Shown here piece by piece: positions 48,528-60,068 of a stretch of 64,000 bases of DNA. The stretch comes from Owenia fusiformis (Eukaryota; Annelida; Polychaeta; Sabellida; Oweniidae). The notes under the pieces were generated by a model that was given only the letters and a program-made list of their open reading frames with translations, was not told the origin of the DNA and searched no databases. Position numbers and translations under genes: made by a program. The stretch spans positions 28,941,915 through 29,005,914 of the forward strand of contig CAIIXF020000001.1 of NCBI GenBank assembly GCA_903813345.2, in the 5' to 3' direction. Within the stretch, counting starts at the first letter, position 1. Every line of letters begins with the position of its first letter.

Positions 48528-51304
48528 GAAAATAAACATCCATATAATTTAACAAAATCGATTACACCTTAAAATATCTATATGCTTTTAAATAGCTCAC
48601 ATTTGAATAATAAGAATAAATAATATTAAATTCCCCATCTAAAGTTTAAACCACTTTGGCTTATATTGTAGTTTTACCCAATGTTATCAAAGTGTGATAT
48701 GTGAAACTTTTTTTTTTATTTCAAAAAGTGGTTTTTGATAGACTTTTTGTTCCAAAATTTGTGAATTTATTTAAAACTAACTTTTAGAGGTCACAAATAT
48801 CTTTTAATTAGCCACAATTCATACCAATGCATAGCATTCATCCTCATATGTTTTTTGCCAAAAAAATTAAGAAAATTGGTTTATAAATAAGCGAGAAATG
48901 AACTTATCAGTGCATAAAATTGGTTCCGAGAAAAATGCATTTAAAAATTTTAGTTCTCATAGAAACCAATGGTACAACTAGAAAAGCAGCAACTCCACGG
49001 AGTAGCAAATCCCACCGAACAAAACATATTATGCTTATTATAGCTAGTGTAAATGTTGAAATGTTTGTGCACTTTGTGACAGAAGCATGAAATTTGGCAC
49101 AAAGTTAGTTTATACCATTGTGAACTAGACATCATCATATAAAATTTGAACCAAATCCGTTCACTGGTATATGAGTTATCAAAGATTATGTTTTTTTACG
49201 AAAATTGGCCGCCATCTTGAAATTCAGCCGCCATCTTGAAAATTATTTCTTTAACAGAGCTACTGTGTAACTAGGCATAATCATATAAAATTTCAACCAA
49301 ATCTGTTCACTGGTATTTGAGTTATCAAAGATTACGTTTTTTACGAAAAATTGCCGCCATTTTGAAATTAAGCGGCCATCTTGAAAATCTTTTGTTGAAC
49401 ATAGCTACTATGTCCCTAAGCATCATCATATAAAATTTGAACCAAATCTGTTTACTGGTATATGAGTTATCAAAGATTACGTTTTTTACGAAAATTGGCC
49501 GTCATCTTGAAATTCAGCCGCCATCTTGAGAATTATTTCTTGAACAGAGCTACTGTGTCCCTAGGCATAATCATATAAAATTTCAACCAAATCTGTTCAC
49601 TGGTATTTGAGATATCAAAGATTACGTTTTTTACGAAAAATTGCCACCATTTTGAAATTAAGCCGCCATCTTGAAAATTTTTTGTCAAACATAGCTACTG
49701 TGTCCCTAAGCATCATCATATAAAATTTGAACCAAATCCGTTCACTGGTATCTCAGTTATCAAAGATTACATATTTTTACAAAAAATGGCCGCCATTTTG
49801 AAATTAAGCGGCCATCTTGAAAATCTCTTTTTGTGCGAAATTCCTTTGTCCCTAGGCATCAGCATATAAAATTTGAACCAAATCCATCAACTTGTATTTT
49901 AGGTATCAACGATTACATTTTTTACGAAAAATGGCGGCCATTTTGAATTGAGCTGCCATATTGAAAATTCCTTCTTGAGCAGAGGTCCTACACTCATAAG
50001 GCATAAGCCTATAAAATTTGAACCATATCCGTTAACCAGTATTGGAGTTACCGCCCAGTCACACGGGCGAACGAACGTACGGACGGACGGACGGCTTCTC
50101 TATATCCCCCTCGAACTTTGTTCGGTGGGATAATGATATCTAAAACATAATATATTCTTATTTTTAACCTGGTTAGACAATCAACATTGGTTTATTATTG
50201 AAGTCTAGCATATTTAGAAAAGATTGACATCGAAAACAAAATTTCAATTTACCTTAGTGACATCACTAATGTTTCAAAATATTTTTGATATGCTAAAACA
50301 TTGAAGTAGCCCATTAAATATGGCATTTTATTATTGAAATAGTGAGTCCTTTGTTCAATCTTTGCATTGGTGTTAAAAAGATAATATCTTTTTGAAATGC
50401 ATTAAGAAATATTTGATGATTAAAAAATTTCAACTTTTTTTTGAAAAATGGCGGGAAATTTGAATATTTGAGAAATGAAATGCTCACTTTTTTCAAAAAA
50501 ATTTTTTTTTTTCAAAAATCTCTAAAATAAGTTTTTAAGTGATGACAAATAGTAAATGAATGATAAAAAAATATTTTCAAACTTTAGACGGGGACTTTAA
50601 GAGATCTGAAAACAGAATCTCTATTTTTCAGCCTCATTACACAGTTCCTTGGGGTTAGGAAGATAAATGTGAGATGTGTGTATACTACAAAGATTTTATC
50701 TGGTAGGATTAATACTCATTAATTTGCTTTGAAGTAGGTCAAGTAAGTAGGTCACAGGGCTTAGCTTAAATATGGCCAATAATTGGTATTGAACTTACTT
50801 GGAAAATGAAATGATGGACAGTCCCTTGGAATAGTTTATAATATAATAATCTTGTTAAGAATTTCCATTCCTCCTTTTTTAACCATCATTTTTTGGTCCC
50901 TCCATCCATATAAAGTAATCTGGAAAACAATAAAAATAATAGTTTAAAGTCAGGACTGTTTTTAAGAAAGGGTATTTGTAAATAAATAGACTCTTGGGTC
51001 CATTTTTAGAACTGTCGTAACTTACGATTCCAAAAAAACAATTTTCTACTTTTTGATGAACAATGACCTGCAACCAATGTCTGGGGGTCACACTATTACA
51101 CATGAAAGTCTTCCAAATATGTGTAACTTAACCCCTTTAATGATTGTTGACAGAAATACTAGGGGAGGTGGCAGTGGGTGTATGAAGTATGAAGTTTGCT
51201 ATTTCTAGAAAATATATCGTAAGTTACAAAATATATACTGAATAAGATTGTGCTCTATCTGATTTAGCCTTGAAACAGTTATAAGTACTTAAATAGAATC
51301 AATA
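48528..51304. other. upstream of the receptor: repeats, no gene seen
   Basis: AT-rich, dominated by the 49009-50131 element. The receptor's leading untranslated exon and promoter may lie here or farther right. I cannot place them. Confidence 0.5.
49009..50131. mobile_element. 1.12-kb element: ATCCCACCGAACAAA ends, ~146-bp internal units, GGAC run
   Basis: The 15-bp ends ATCCCACCGAACAAA and TTTGTTCGGTGGGAT are perfect inverted repeats. Inside are seven ~146-bp units, each with CATATAAAATTTGAACCAAA, TTCACTGGTAT-TGAGTTATC and ATTTTGAAATTAAGC-GCCAT, followed by a short GGACGGACGGACGG run at 50079-50092. A matching solo end stands at about 6733-6776 (TTTGTTGGGATTTGCTACTC). Confidence 0.75.
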
Positions 51305-52171
51305 GAGAGATTTCGCACATAAGTGAAAGTACAACTTATACGTATAGTTTAAAGGGTCATATCGAACTATTATATTTACTAAAATCAATTTTAAATTGTA
51401 CTTAATGGAACATAACTATTCCCGTTATAGAAAAGCTCCATCAACTAGAGACTATGAATGCACTGTCATCTGCACGTGTAGATTATGCACTATATAATTA
51501 AATGCTTGCTTCCGTGTCCTTGTAGTTGTAGTGTATTATAAACACGATCCTTTAAAGGGAGTCATGATTCTTTAAAGTGAGTCATTACATAAACAAGTTG
51601 ATTATTTCAATGTTTTCATGATCAGTACGTATAAGTTCAATGAACTTACAAAACGGTATATTTACGTAGATGATAACGTATACAGTTGGATCTCCATATA
51701 AAGATTTGCCTACTATACATGTGTGTGGAACAATTGACTGCAAGCATTTTTTCAAATTAATTGGCGGAGTGGGAACAGTATCCAATCAAATACTTTAATT
51801 TAACCATCAATTTGAAACACCAATCAAACCAGTAGGTTCTAGCAATTCCTGGAAACGACCCATTCAGTAGCTCAACATATAACATACAGGGTGTTTCATA
51901 ACGAGCATCTCCAAAAAGTCAATTTGAGAAGAGATGGGTCTATAACATATGTACTATATATGAGCCTATTTTATTCTAGACAAACACATTTGGATCAACT
52001 AAACATGCTACAATTCAAGAAAGTACAAATGGCATCCCTTTGACCTGTATTTATTACAGTCCGAGAAGATCTTTCCTGACGAAAAGCTCACATTATGAAA
52101 CACCTTGTACGTTTACCTATAAGTATAAGTATACGTTATAAGTTGTACTTTCACTAGGTGCGAAATCTCTC
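51305..52171. mobile_element. 867-bp TA-flanked element with a nested MITE
   Basis: The ends GAGAGATTTCGCAC and GTGCGAAATCTCTC are each bordered by TA. The match continues inward (AGTGAAAGTACAACTTATA and its inverse). It is non-coding apart from shadows, and it carries the second element at 51887-52107. Confidence 0.75.
51887..52107. mobile_element. 221-bp TA-flanked MITE nested in the previous element
   Basis: The ends CAGGGTGTTTCATAA and TTATGAAACACCTTG are inverted repeats with TA on both sides. They belong to the same general end class as 39584-40193. Nesting shows it inserted after its host element. Confidence 0.75.
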
Positions 52172-52327
52172 TAATTTGTCATTATCAAATTATCATAGTG
52201 AACAAGGAAGCAAAATCAATTTACAGCAATGGCAAGTTGCCTGTACAGGTAATCTTTCTTCCTATTAGCTGGTTGGTTCATGTGAATTCATGTGACGCCA
52301 TGGAAAAGTAGCTCAATCAATAACTCA

Positions 52328-52640
52328 GACGCGAGTAGGTAGTTACTATTTTCACCACCAGGTGGCTCGTTCGGGTCAGATAGCATGGCGGGTATAGTAG
52401 AAAGTTTCCTTTAATTTAAATATTTCTAGTTTTAGTGGTTCAATTTTCATATCACCCTGCCTTATGTATCTAATAGTTATGCAAATTAAAATATGTCCAG
52501 TAAAAGAAAATATTAGTTTTCAAGCCAATTTTCAAAACCATAATTCTAGATGTACTATTATGAATATGATCACTTTGACTGAATTTTGAATATTTAAGGA
52601 CGTAAATCAAGATTATTTTTACTCACATCTAGTCTATTAC
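52328..52640 (+). mobile_element. copy of the CAGATGCGAGTAG MITE family
   Basis: It opens CAGACGCGAGTAGGTAGTTA, continues CCACCAGGTGGCTCGTTCGG, and ends near ACTCACATCTAGTCTATTAC. This is the same order as 20688-20870 and the reverse of 6147-6572. Confidence 0.65.
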
Positions 52641-55059
52641 ATATACAGTACATGTAATATTAATTTCTTTACCTGCCAGGTATTGAAAAAATACTAAACC
52701 CAAATTACCAGTAGCTTAGAAATGAATACAGTTAACCAGACAAGGTTCAGTTTCCCTTACCTCTGTGGTGACTATTTGGCATACATTTCTATTTCTTTTT
52801 TCTATGAATTAATACTTCCTTGTTTCAATAAATGTACTCTGTATGTTTTCTAGTATCATAAATCCATCATAAATGTTTTTTAAACACTTTTGCAACAATA
52901 TGAAAGAAAGGATTCATGGATTTTTTCATTCTGTAAAATAGCAGACAATGGGACTGAGAATATGATCAATGCTTTAACTATATAATTTATATCAGTAATA
53001 AAAGGTACCTAGAAGATGATATTGATCTGTGTCGTGGCTCACGTAAGGATTTACTGTATGGTTGGTTTGTTATTTTGCAAGACCTGAATAAGAATGAGGT
53101 GGCGAGTCAGATCAAAGGGATATGGGAGCTTGATCTAAAACACAGTCATATTAGTACTATTATGAGAATGGATTTCCACCAGGTCCATAGACAGCCTTTA
53201 CCACGGGGTGGGGGTTCAGTTTTCAAAAAATTCTAGGGGGGGGGGTTCAGATTTGACACTTTTGGTCCCAAATCAAAGATATAAGTTAGTGTTAGCTTAA
53301 TGCCTTTTGAGATGCTAAGTGACCTAATAAACTGGGCTTCTTATTATTACCAAGGAGAAAGATTTCACGTCTAGGTGGCTTTTTATAGGCCCCATCAAGT
53401 ACTATTATCCACAATTCTAGTTTTCAATATATAGGAATGTGTAGCAGTGACATTGATTGGCAATAGAAGAACAAGATGATAACCCTTATGTAATGAGATT
53501 GTTCGCAAATGAATCAAAAATTGATGGTTTAAGATTAAAATCAATAAAAAATATACAATTAATTTAAAACTTGTCATTGCTAGAGGAATATTTCTCAAAG
53601 GATGTTAAAAAGCTCATCCTGGCCACTGATGGATTAGGGGGGGGGGCCTGGGGGCATGGGGGCTTGGCCCCCCACCCCCCCCTTGGGTGAGCCCAGAAAA
53701 AAAAATGTTGGGCCAAAAAAGGCCTTAAAGCCCCAAAAAGTGGGCCTTTTTGGTCTTACCTGGGCCTTTGAAGGCCTTATTTTTTAATTTCAGGCCAAAT
53801 TTTCAAGAAATTGGGCCTGAAAATTTCAAAATTTGGGCCCACTTTTGGGTTTAAGGGGCCCAAATTTTTTTCCACGCTAGCGCGAACGTTTTTTCTCTGA
53901 CCGGAAATTTGGGCCCCCTGCCCTTGTTGGTTCCCAGATCCGCCCCTGCTGGCTACGCTAGAATGTAGGTATATTCTTCGGAATAATCCAATTAACCATA
54001 AAGGCTTGACTCCCAATTCCAATTAATCATTAATAAATTAATGTGGTAATTGAACATTTATTTCATCAGATAAAGGCTTTTTGAAAATAACAGCTGAACA
54101 ATGTGAACTTGCAACTGTATATCAAAAACACATTGGGTTTTAGAACAATAAAATATATTGGCTCGAGGCAATACTAATTAGAAAATTTGCTTGGTACAAA
54201 GGGATCACTGTGACCCAAAATGTTAACTTTACTTGGTTAAAGCATTATTAGAGAGTGAAAATCATGCTGTTACGATTAATAATTTCTGCCAAATAACCTT
54301 GGATCATCCCAAAACCAAAGTCAGAATTGATTCTTTGGAACATAAGTGTGACAAAGAAGGACAAGAACATGAAATTATGACATCTTTAACAAACCTCCTC
54401 TCGGGCTTAAATAGCAACACATCTCTGACTCACAACTGATTTTGTTAGACTGTATGTGAACTTATGCTGAATGAGTGGTACATTTACAAAGCATGCTTGT
54501 GTTTATTCTCAATAAGCATAAAATATTACTGTTTACTAAGAGTCTAGAATAATTCAGCCTTATTCAATGTCATACTAATAAGGTCAATGTGATAGCTCAC
54601 TACAAAAATACTATGTAAATGCACTTTGGAATGTATAAGGAAGTTTCAAAGACTGTTTTTCTATGTGAATGAGACCTGCCAACGATTAGAAATGGCATTG
54701 GTTACAACTTTCTGTCTCAAAACACTTGACAAACATTTTAATACAAGGTAATAAAAAATTTCACAAATCCGCGGGGATTTAATTGACAGCATGACCAACC
54801 TCCTTTATATGCTTTAAATACAACAATAACACAAGTGGAGCACTAGTCGAGATTTTACTGTTCTCCCATTTAATTTTGTGAGTTTTAAATTCACAAATTT
54901 TGAGAAATCAGAATTTCACAGCTTTTAAATTTGGCCGTGGCTGGAGAGCCTTAAATTTTAAGCCACCATAGCACTTGGAGTTGTGTGTCGCAACCTCCGA
55001 GGGTGCCCCACATCCCTCAAAGAAAAGGCCTAGACAAGTCCATTGTTAGGCCCCACCTT
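52641..55059. other. no gene recognised; GC-rich MITE-like patch
   Basis: Mostly AT-rich. Around 53623-53950 is a G/C-rich segment full of GGGCC-GGCCC inverted stretches. Its right end reads, on the minus strand, CAGGGGCGGATCTGGG, a common end of hAT-type MITEs. Two G-runs lie at 53210-53245. The ORF at 54233-54439 has no recognisable domain. Confidence 0.45.
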
Positions 55060-55214
55060 GATAAGTACCAGTTGGATTAACTTGACACTAGACGGAGCAA
55101 CAGCAGACTTTCCCTTATGTACAAAATAGTAAACGACAAGGTAGAAATCACATCTTCAGATTTTTTCAACTTCACCACATACTCTTGCAACATGGGCATA
55201 CTCAAATACTCTTT
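55060..55214 (+). pseudogene. LINE reverse transcriptase C-terminus, left half
   Basis: The plus-strand frame reads LDTRRSNSRLSLMYKIVNDK and then SSDFFNF up to KYSF at 55214. This is the region near the C-terminus of CR1/jockey-like LINE proteins (R-R-x-x-x-R-L-x-x-x-Y-K-I-V-N). It is interrupted at 55215 by the 6.36-kb element and resumes at 61578. Confidence 0.7.
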
Positions 55215-56525
55215 TAGGCCAGGATATAGCATGGGTTTTGGGAAGTTCAAGGGCCACTTGATAGACATAATGTTTCTGAAAGATGACTTCATTTAGCATC
55301 AATTCATATATGTCTGGGTCTTTTTAGTTTGTGGACGAAGGATTCTGAGCAGTTTTACCCACCTAGAATAATATTTCAGGGGGGTACTATATTATCATTC
55401 TATAAAATCAGTTATGCATTAACTATAGCACTGATTTATACATATTATGTTGCACTACACTGCAGTCAAGTGTTTCCCAAAGTTATAGGGAGATATGTTG
55501 ATCGGTTTTGACAAAAACACAATTTATAGTAATAAATAAGCATATTTTCATTCGTTTTTTAGTCTCGCCAACTTTATTGTTGCAGCTTCAGAGAAATAAT
55601 TGGCACCAATACTGCTTTAAGAAGTAATCTAAAATTATTTCCAATCTATGTGGGGGGGAATTGTAATATAAAGAATGTAATGATTCAATACTATTTGGAA
55701 TTTTAAATATGGCTTTGTTGACCCCTACCCCTTAGAAATATGAGAAAGTGAAGGTGGCACAATTAGATCAGAAATTCTATAATGAGTACTAATACTTCTC
55801 CAAGTAGCATTTTAAAAATGTATGTGTGATATGTAGAGGTAATTTAATGGGAGGGATGGAATATGAATTTTATTCTGAGGGAAAATATGATATTGGCCGA
55901 GGAAAACATCATATTGACTGAGGGCAATAGCCCGAGTGTTAATATGATAGTTCTCGAGGCGAATAAAATAAATAAAATTCATATTCCACCAACACCATCA
56001 ATAGCCTATTTATTAAATTGTTTTTTCTGAAATATAAAAATCAAGAGAAATCCCCGGGAATGGTTCTGATATAGGATCTGATATGTGATTTAGGCTGATA
56101 CAGGATCCAATACGGGATCTGATATATAGGAATAATAGAAATCTAGCTATAATATGGGATCTTTTGAATATCAATTCTCTTCCCTGTTTATTTCCCAGGG
56201 AAAACATGCTATTTTGGAATTATATAATTTTGTAATGATCAACTGTTTTTTTTTAATTTTCTGGATGCCTTTGTTTGTCTAAAGGGTCATTTCTTCATGT
56301 GAAATTCTTGTTTTTATATTTTTCTTTTTCTAAAATGTTATCAAGAATTTCTCTTTATAAGTCAAGGTCTTACGATTCTTATTCAGATGCATCAGTCTGC
56401 ATTTGTATGCTCATTATTTCATTTAATATATCCTTAAAAGTACAATAATTTACATCCCAATGATGCCTTGAAGCATGAGCTCTGTCTAGTCCAGCATAGC
56501 TTACCCAGGCAGGCACATGTGCATT

Positions 56526-58273
56526 TTCACGGTGTTATAGCATGACAGATACGACAAGGCAATTGGCCAAATTTTGCGGTAACGATAACAAAAAATGGCG
56601 GACGGGAAAGACAGCATGTCCTCTTTTTCGCCTGTAGGCAAGATTCACAGATAAGCTTTCCTTTTCAACTAGTTCCATTCGGTGATGCATATGTGAATGG
56701 TTATAAAGATTGAGTTAAATCTGTCGTGTGGTCTACAAGAAGCAGAATATAAGCTGTAAACCTACCCAGCTGAGATTTCGAAGTTCATAATTTTTAGTCA
56801 TTTTTCGTGTTTTCTCAGTATATGTGCCTCAGAGCCACTCAAAATATTAACTGTACGTAAACTGAGTATAAACAAGCCATAAAATGACAAATGCAGAACA
56901 GAAATGTGGTAAATATTGTAGATAATAAGGTTTCAATCGCAAGGTCGTTAGACAGATACGTATGTATTGCATGCTTTTTTATGGACAGCAACGCATTGTA
57001 TTAGTTTTACATTAGATGTTAGCGGACGGTTACATGCAAGTTCCTGTCAAGTCAAGGTCCCTAGATGGATAGCTCTCTATGTGTGAACTGCCTATATTTG
57101 TTTTCAGGACTCGCAAGAGACGCTCTTGCTTGAGCCTCTATAGGGCAAGGAAAAAATAGCGAAAGCCAATGAAAGTGAAAATGATTGTAATGAAGAGGCA
57201 AAGGAAGAAATTAGTAACAACGAACAGGCGACGGAAGAAAACAACTCCAAATTAATTGATGATGTCATGAGTGACATTAGACATATATTACCATTATTAC
57301 AAATCATATTCAGCTGTTTATGTCACCATCTTCATAATAGTACAATAACGTCATTTCTGCGGGCAATATAGTGAAATATTGGACCAAGGGCCGCAGGCCC
57401 AAGGTCCAATATTTCACTATTTTGCCCGCAGAAATGACGTTATTACCATTATTACCACCGTTAATGCCCAGGGCTGAAATAGCAAATTTGAAATAGAAAA
57501 TCTTACGCACTGAACGATATCACTTTTCCCGGGAAACATAGCCGGGTGGATCATATCATTATTGCCCGACTAAAGTCATTAACGCCCGACACAATATTGC
57601 TCACGTCAATATAGCAATTTAAATGCCTTCTCAACTAGTACTAAAACCCCTAGAACAGGCCCTGCAAGGTGGTAATAATACGATTTCATCTATTATAGCT
57701 TACAAAACTCAAATCCGGTTGAAAAACATTTCAATTTTGGATCACAAGCGATATGAAATGATTCGGTTTTACATATATGAATGAGGTTCGCGTAACTGTC
57801 TATCAATTTTTGGCGTATCCGCAAATTCAAAATACATTATTATGGCTTGAGTAGAACATATTAAGTGGTTTACAATGCTTAATATTGGCTTTGTATGATC
57901 GTGTGTAGGTTACATTTATATACACCAAGGTTGTTGCGCAATGTAGAGCATGCCCTAACGAGGAAAAGAAACAAATTACTAAATTTTATGAAATTTTGAA
58001 TTTCAAACTCGACAGTTTTTCGCTTATTTCATGTTATCCATGGGCGTCGATTTGCAAAGACTACGTTCAAAATAAACATTACTGAATGCATCACCGAATG
58101 CGACGCTTACATAAATCTTTCATGCTTTTATTGATACGCAGTAGTAGAACATAATGCACCTACCTTAGCTTTCTGTTTCATCGTGGCCATTTTATTGGAT
58201 AAATCAGTGATCGCATTCGACTAACCTCGTTTTCAGAGGTGGCGTATCTGTCATGCTATAACACCGTGATTTT
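56526..58273. mobile_element. 1.75-kb nested inverted-repeat element
   Basis: The ends TTTTCACGGTGTTATAGCAT with GACAGATAC, and the inverse at 58241-58273, form a ~30-bp inverted repeat. It includes the hairpin 57346-57442. A plus-strand frame near 57166-57370, rich in Glu and Asn (ANESENDCNEEAKEEISNNE), has no stop for ~65 codons but no domain I know. Confidence 0.7.
57346..57442. repeat. 97-bp hairpin
   Basis: The 47-bp arms TAACGTCATTTCTGCGGGCA and on to GGGCC, with the inverse at 57396-57442, have three mismatches and a 3-nt centre GCA. The arms contain TGACGT-type (CRE-like) sequence at the outer ends. It may be a MITE of its own or a structural end. Confidence 0.85.
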
Positions 58274-58914
58274 ATCAGCTAAGGGATTCCTTCCAGGGGG
58301 AACAGGTAATTGCTATTGAGTCTATGCTGTCAATCTTAAAACTAAATATAGTTTAATAGGGAGTAGCCATATCAGCATCTTCCATACCCCCCCCCCCCCC
58401 ATAATCATTCAATAGGGACAATTGACGTTACATACTTATTCAAATAGCACTCCTAAATGCACTGTTTACCACTGAAGGAATCCTACAGTTGATTAAATTC
58501 ACATGTGACTCTAAACTGGACCTTTACCCATGAAAGAATTCTCACTCGGGAAGTTCAGCTGCATCTTTGAGGATGCGTTGTAGAGCTGTAAGCTGTTTGT
58601 GCTTCCGAGGAAAATTCTTATATGATTTATTCATGAAGGGATTATATATTTTATTTGTTTACCCCCCTGTCCCACTCCGTTCATGAGTATATACTCAGTT
58701 ACTCCAAAAGTAGTTCATAAAGCAAACCTTTTAAAGCCATGGCAAGATTCTACAGTTGATACATTTCACCCGTTTCTCTGAGGGTTAAGAAACTGTATAA
58801 TGTTTGTGGTTTGTGCTCCCAAGGAGAATTTTCATCTACAGTTGTACCTTAACCTCCCCTCACCCCATCCATTAACAAAGGAGGAAAATTCTTATATGAC
58901 TTATCCCTCCCCAA

Positions 58915-58976
58915 TTCATCGATAGAGGATGGCTGATGGTCATGATGGCTGATGGTCATGATGGCTGATGGTGCTC
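58915..58976. repeat. 16-bp tandem repeat
   Basis: Three copies of GATGGCTGATGGTCAT in a row. Confidence 0.8.
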
Positions 58977-59040
58977 CCAAGGAGAATTTTAATCTACCTT
59001 AACCTCCCCCTCACCTCATTCATTAACAAAAGGAGATGTT

Positions 59041-59110
59041 AAATGTCTCCACCTGCCATTTGATACAGATGTCGACCATTGACTGCCAACCCTCTAACAC
59101 CATCCACAAA
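59041..59110 (+). repeat. copy of the dispersed TGTCACCACC repeat
   Basis: AATGTCTCCACCTGCCATTT, GATACAGATGTCGACC and the following CCAACCCTC-ACACCATCCAC match the core at 4425 and 18395 with several changes. Confidence 0.5.
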
Positions 59111-59347
59111 ATACTATAACAAAAGGAGATAGTCACTTATTCCAAAAGTATTTCTAATAACATAGCCATAAAGAGATTCTACAGTAGATAAAGTTCACAT
59201 ATACATATGTACCTCTGAGGGTGGTGTGTGGAACTGTTTACAGTTTGTGCTTCAAAAGGGAAATCGTAATATGACTTATAAAGCTTATATATACTACCTC
59301 AGAGGGTCATGTTTGGAACTGTAAACAGTTTTTGCTCCCAAGAAAAG

Positions 59348-60068
59348 GGATAGGTATCATTATGGTGAACTGAATTCAACAATGTTTTTCTCTTGAACCA
59401 ATTATTGAAAACATTCTGTAAAAAACACGGTCATTTATGTAATTTTGACCGATTGGCAACAATTGAATGCAAAAATTATTTATATATATTTTATATAACT
59501 GTTTTTGTTAACATTTTTTGTTTTTTTAGTGCAATTGCTTTTTGTTCCTTTCTACCAATTCTTGAGAATAAAATGAAATGTCTCTCCGAACCTTGTTGGA
59601 ACAAAATAGCATATACAACATTTTCTTAGACCTCTCAATGTTATAGTGATACAAAGGAAATTTTGGTTGATTTTACAATAAGTATGCAAAAACTTTTACA
59701 AAACCCCCCCAAAATAGATAAAAATTAAGTTCAACCTTTAATTTCATTAACAAGATACCATAATATCAACCAAACCTTCCTTTGTACGATTACAATATTG
59801 AGAGACCACACGTTGTGTTTATGTTGTTTTGTTCCAATGAGGTTCGGATAGATGTTTCATTTCATTCCGAACATATGATACCAAGAACAAAAGAAGCGTC
59901 CCATGTGTTATCTAAAACAATATAAAGAAAAGTATATAAATATATTTCAAATTATAATGTTACCATACAAAAGATAACCATTAAATTGACGATGTGTAAA
60001 ATTTTCAGAATGTTTTGATGACTGGTTTAAGAGAAACATGTATTCAAAAAGTTCACCATATCGATACC
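59348..60068. repeat. ~720-bp imperfect palindrome
   Basis: The left arm from GGTATCATTATGGTGAACTG and the right arm ending AGTTCACCATATCGATACC are inverted copies centred near 59705. They share GAACC-TTG-TGGAACAAAA, ATGAAATG and ACAAAGGAA. Divergence between the arms is appreciable, so it is older than the palindrome at 38.6 kb. Confidence 0.75.

Noticed and set aside
54233-54439. 68-codon plus-strand ORF starting MVKALLESENHAVTINNFCQ
   Set aside because: The composition looks protein-like, but there are no splice partners, no domain and it lies in repeat-rich DNA. I could not support it as a gene; transcripts would be needed.
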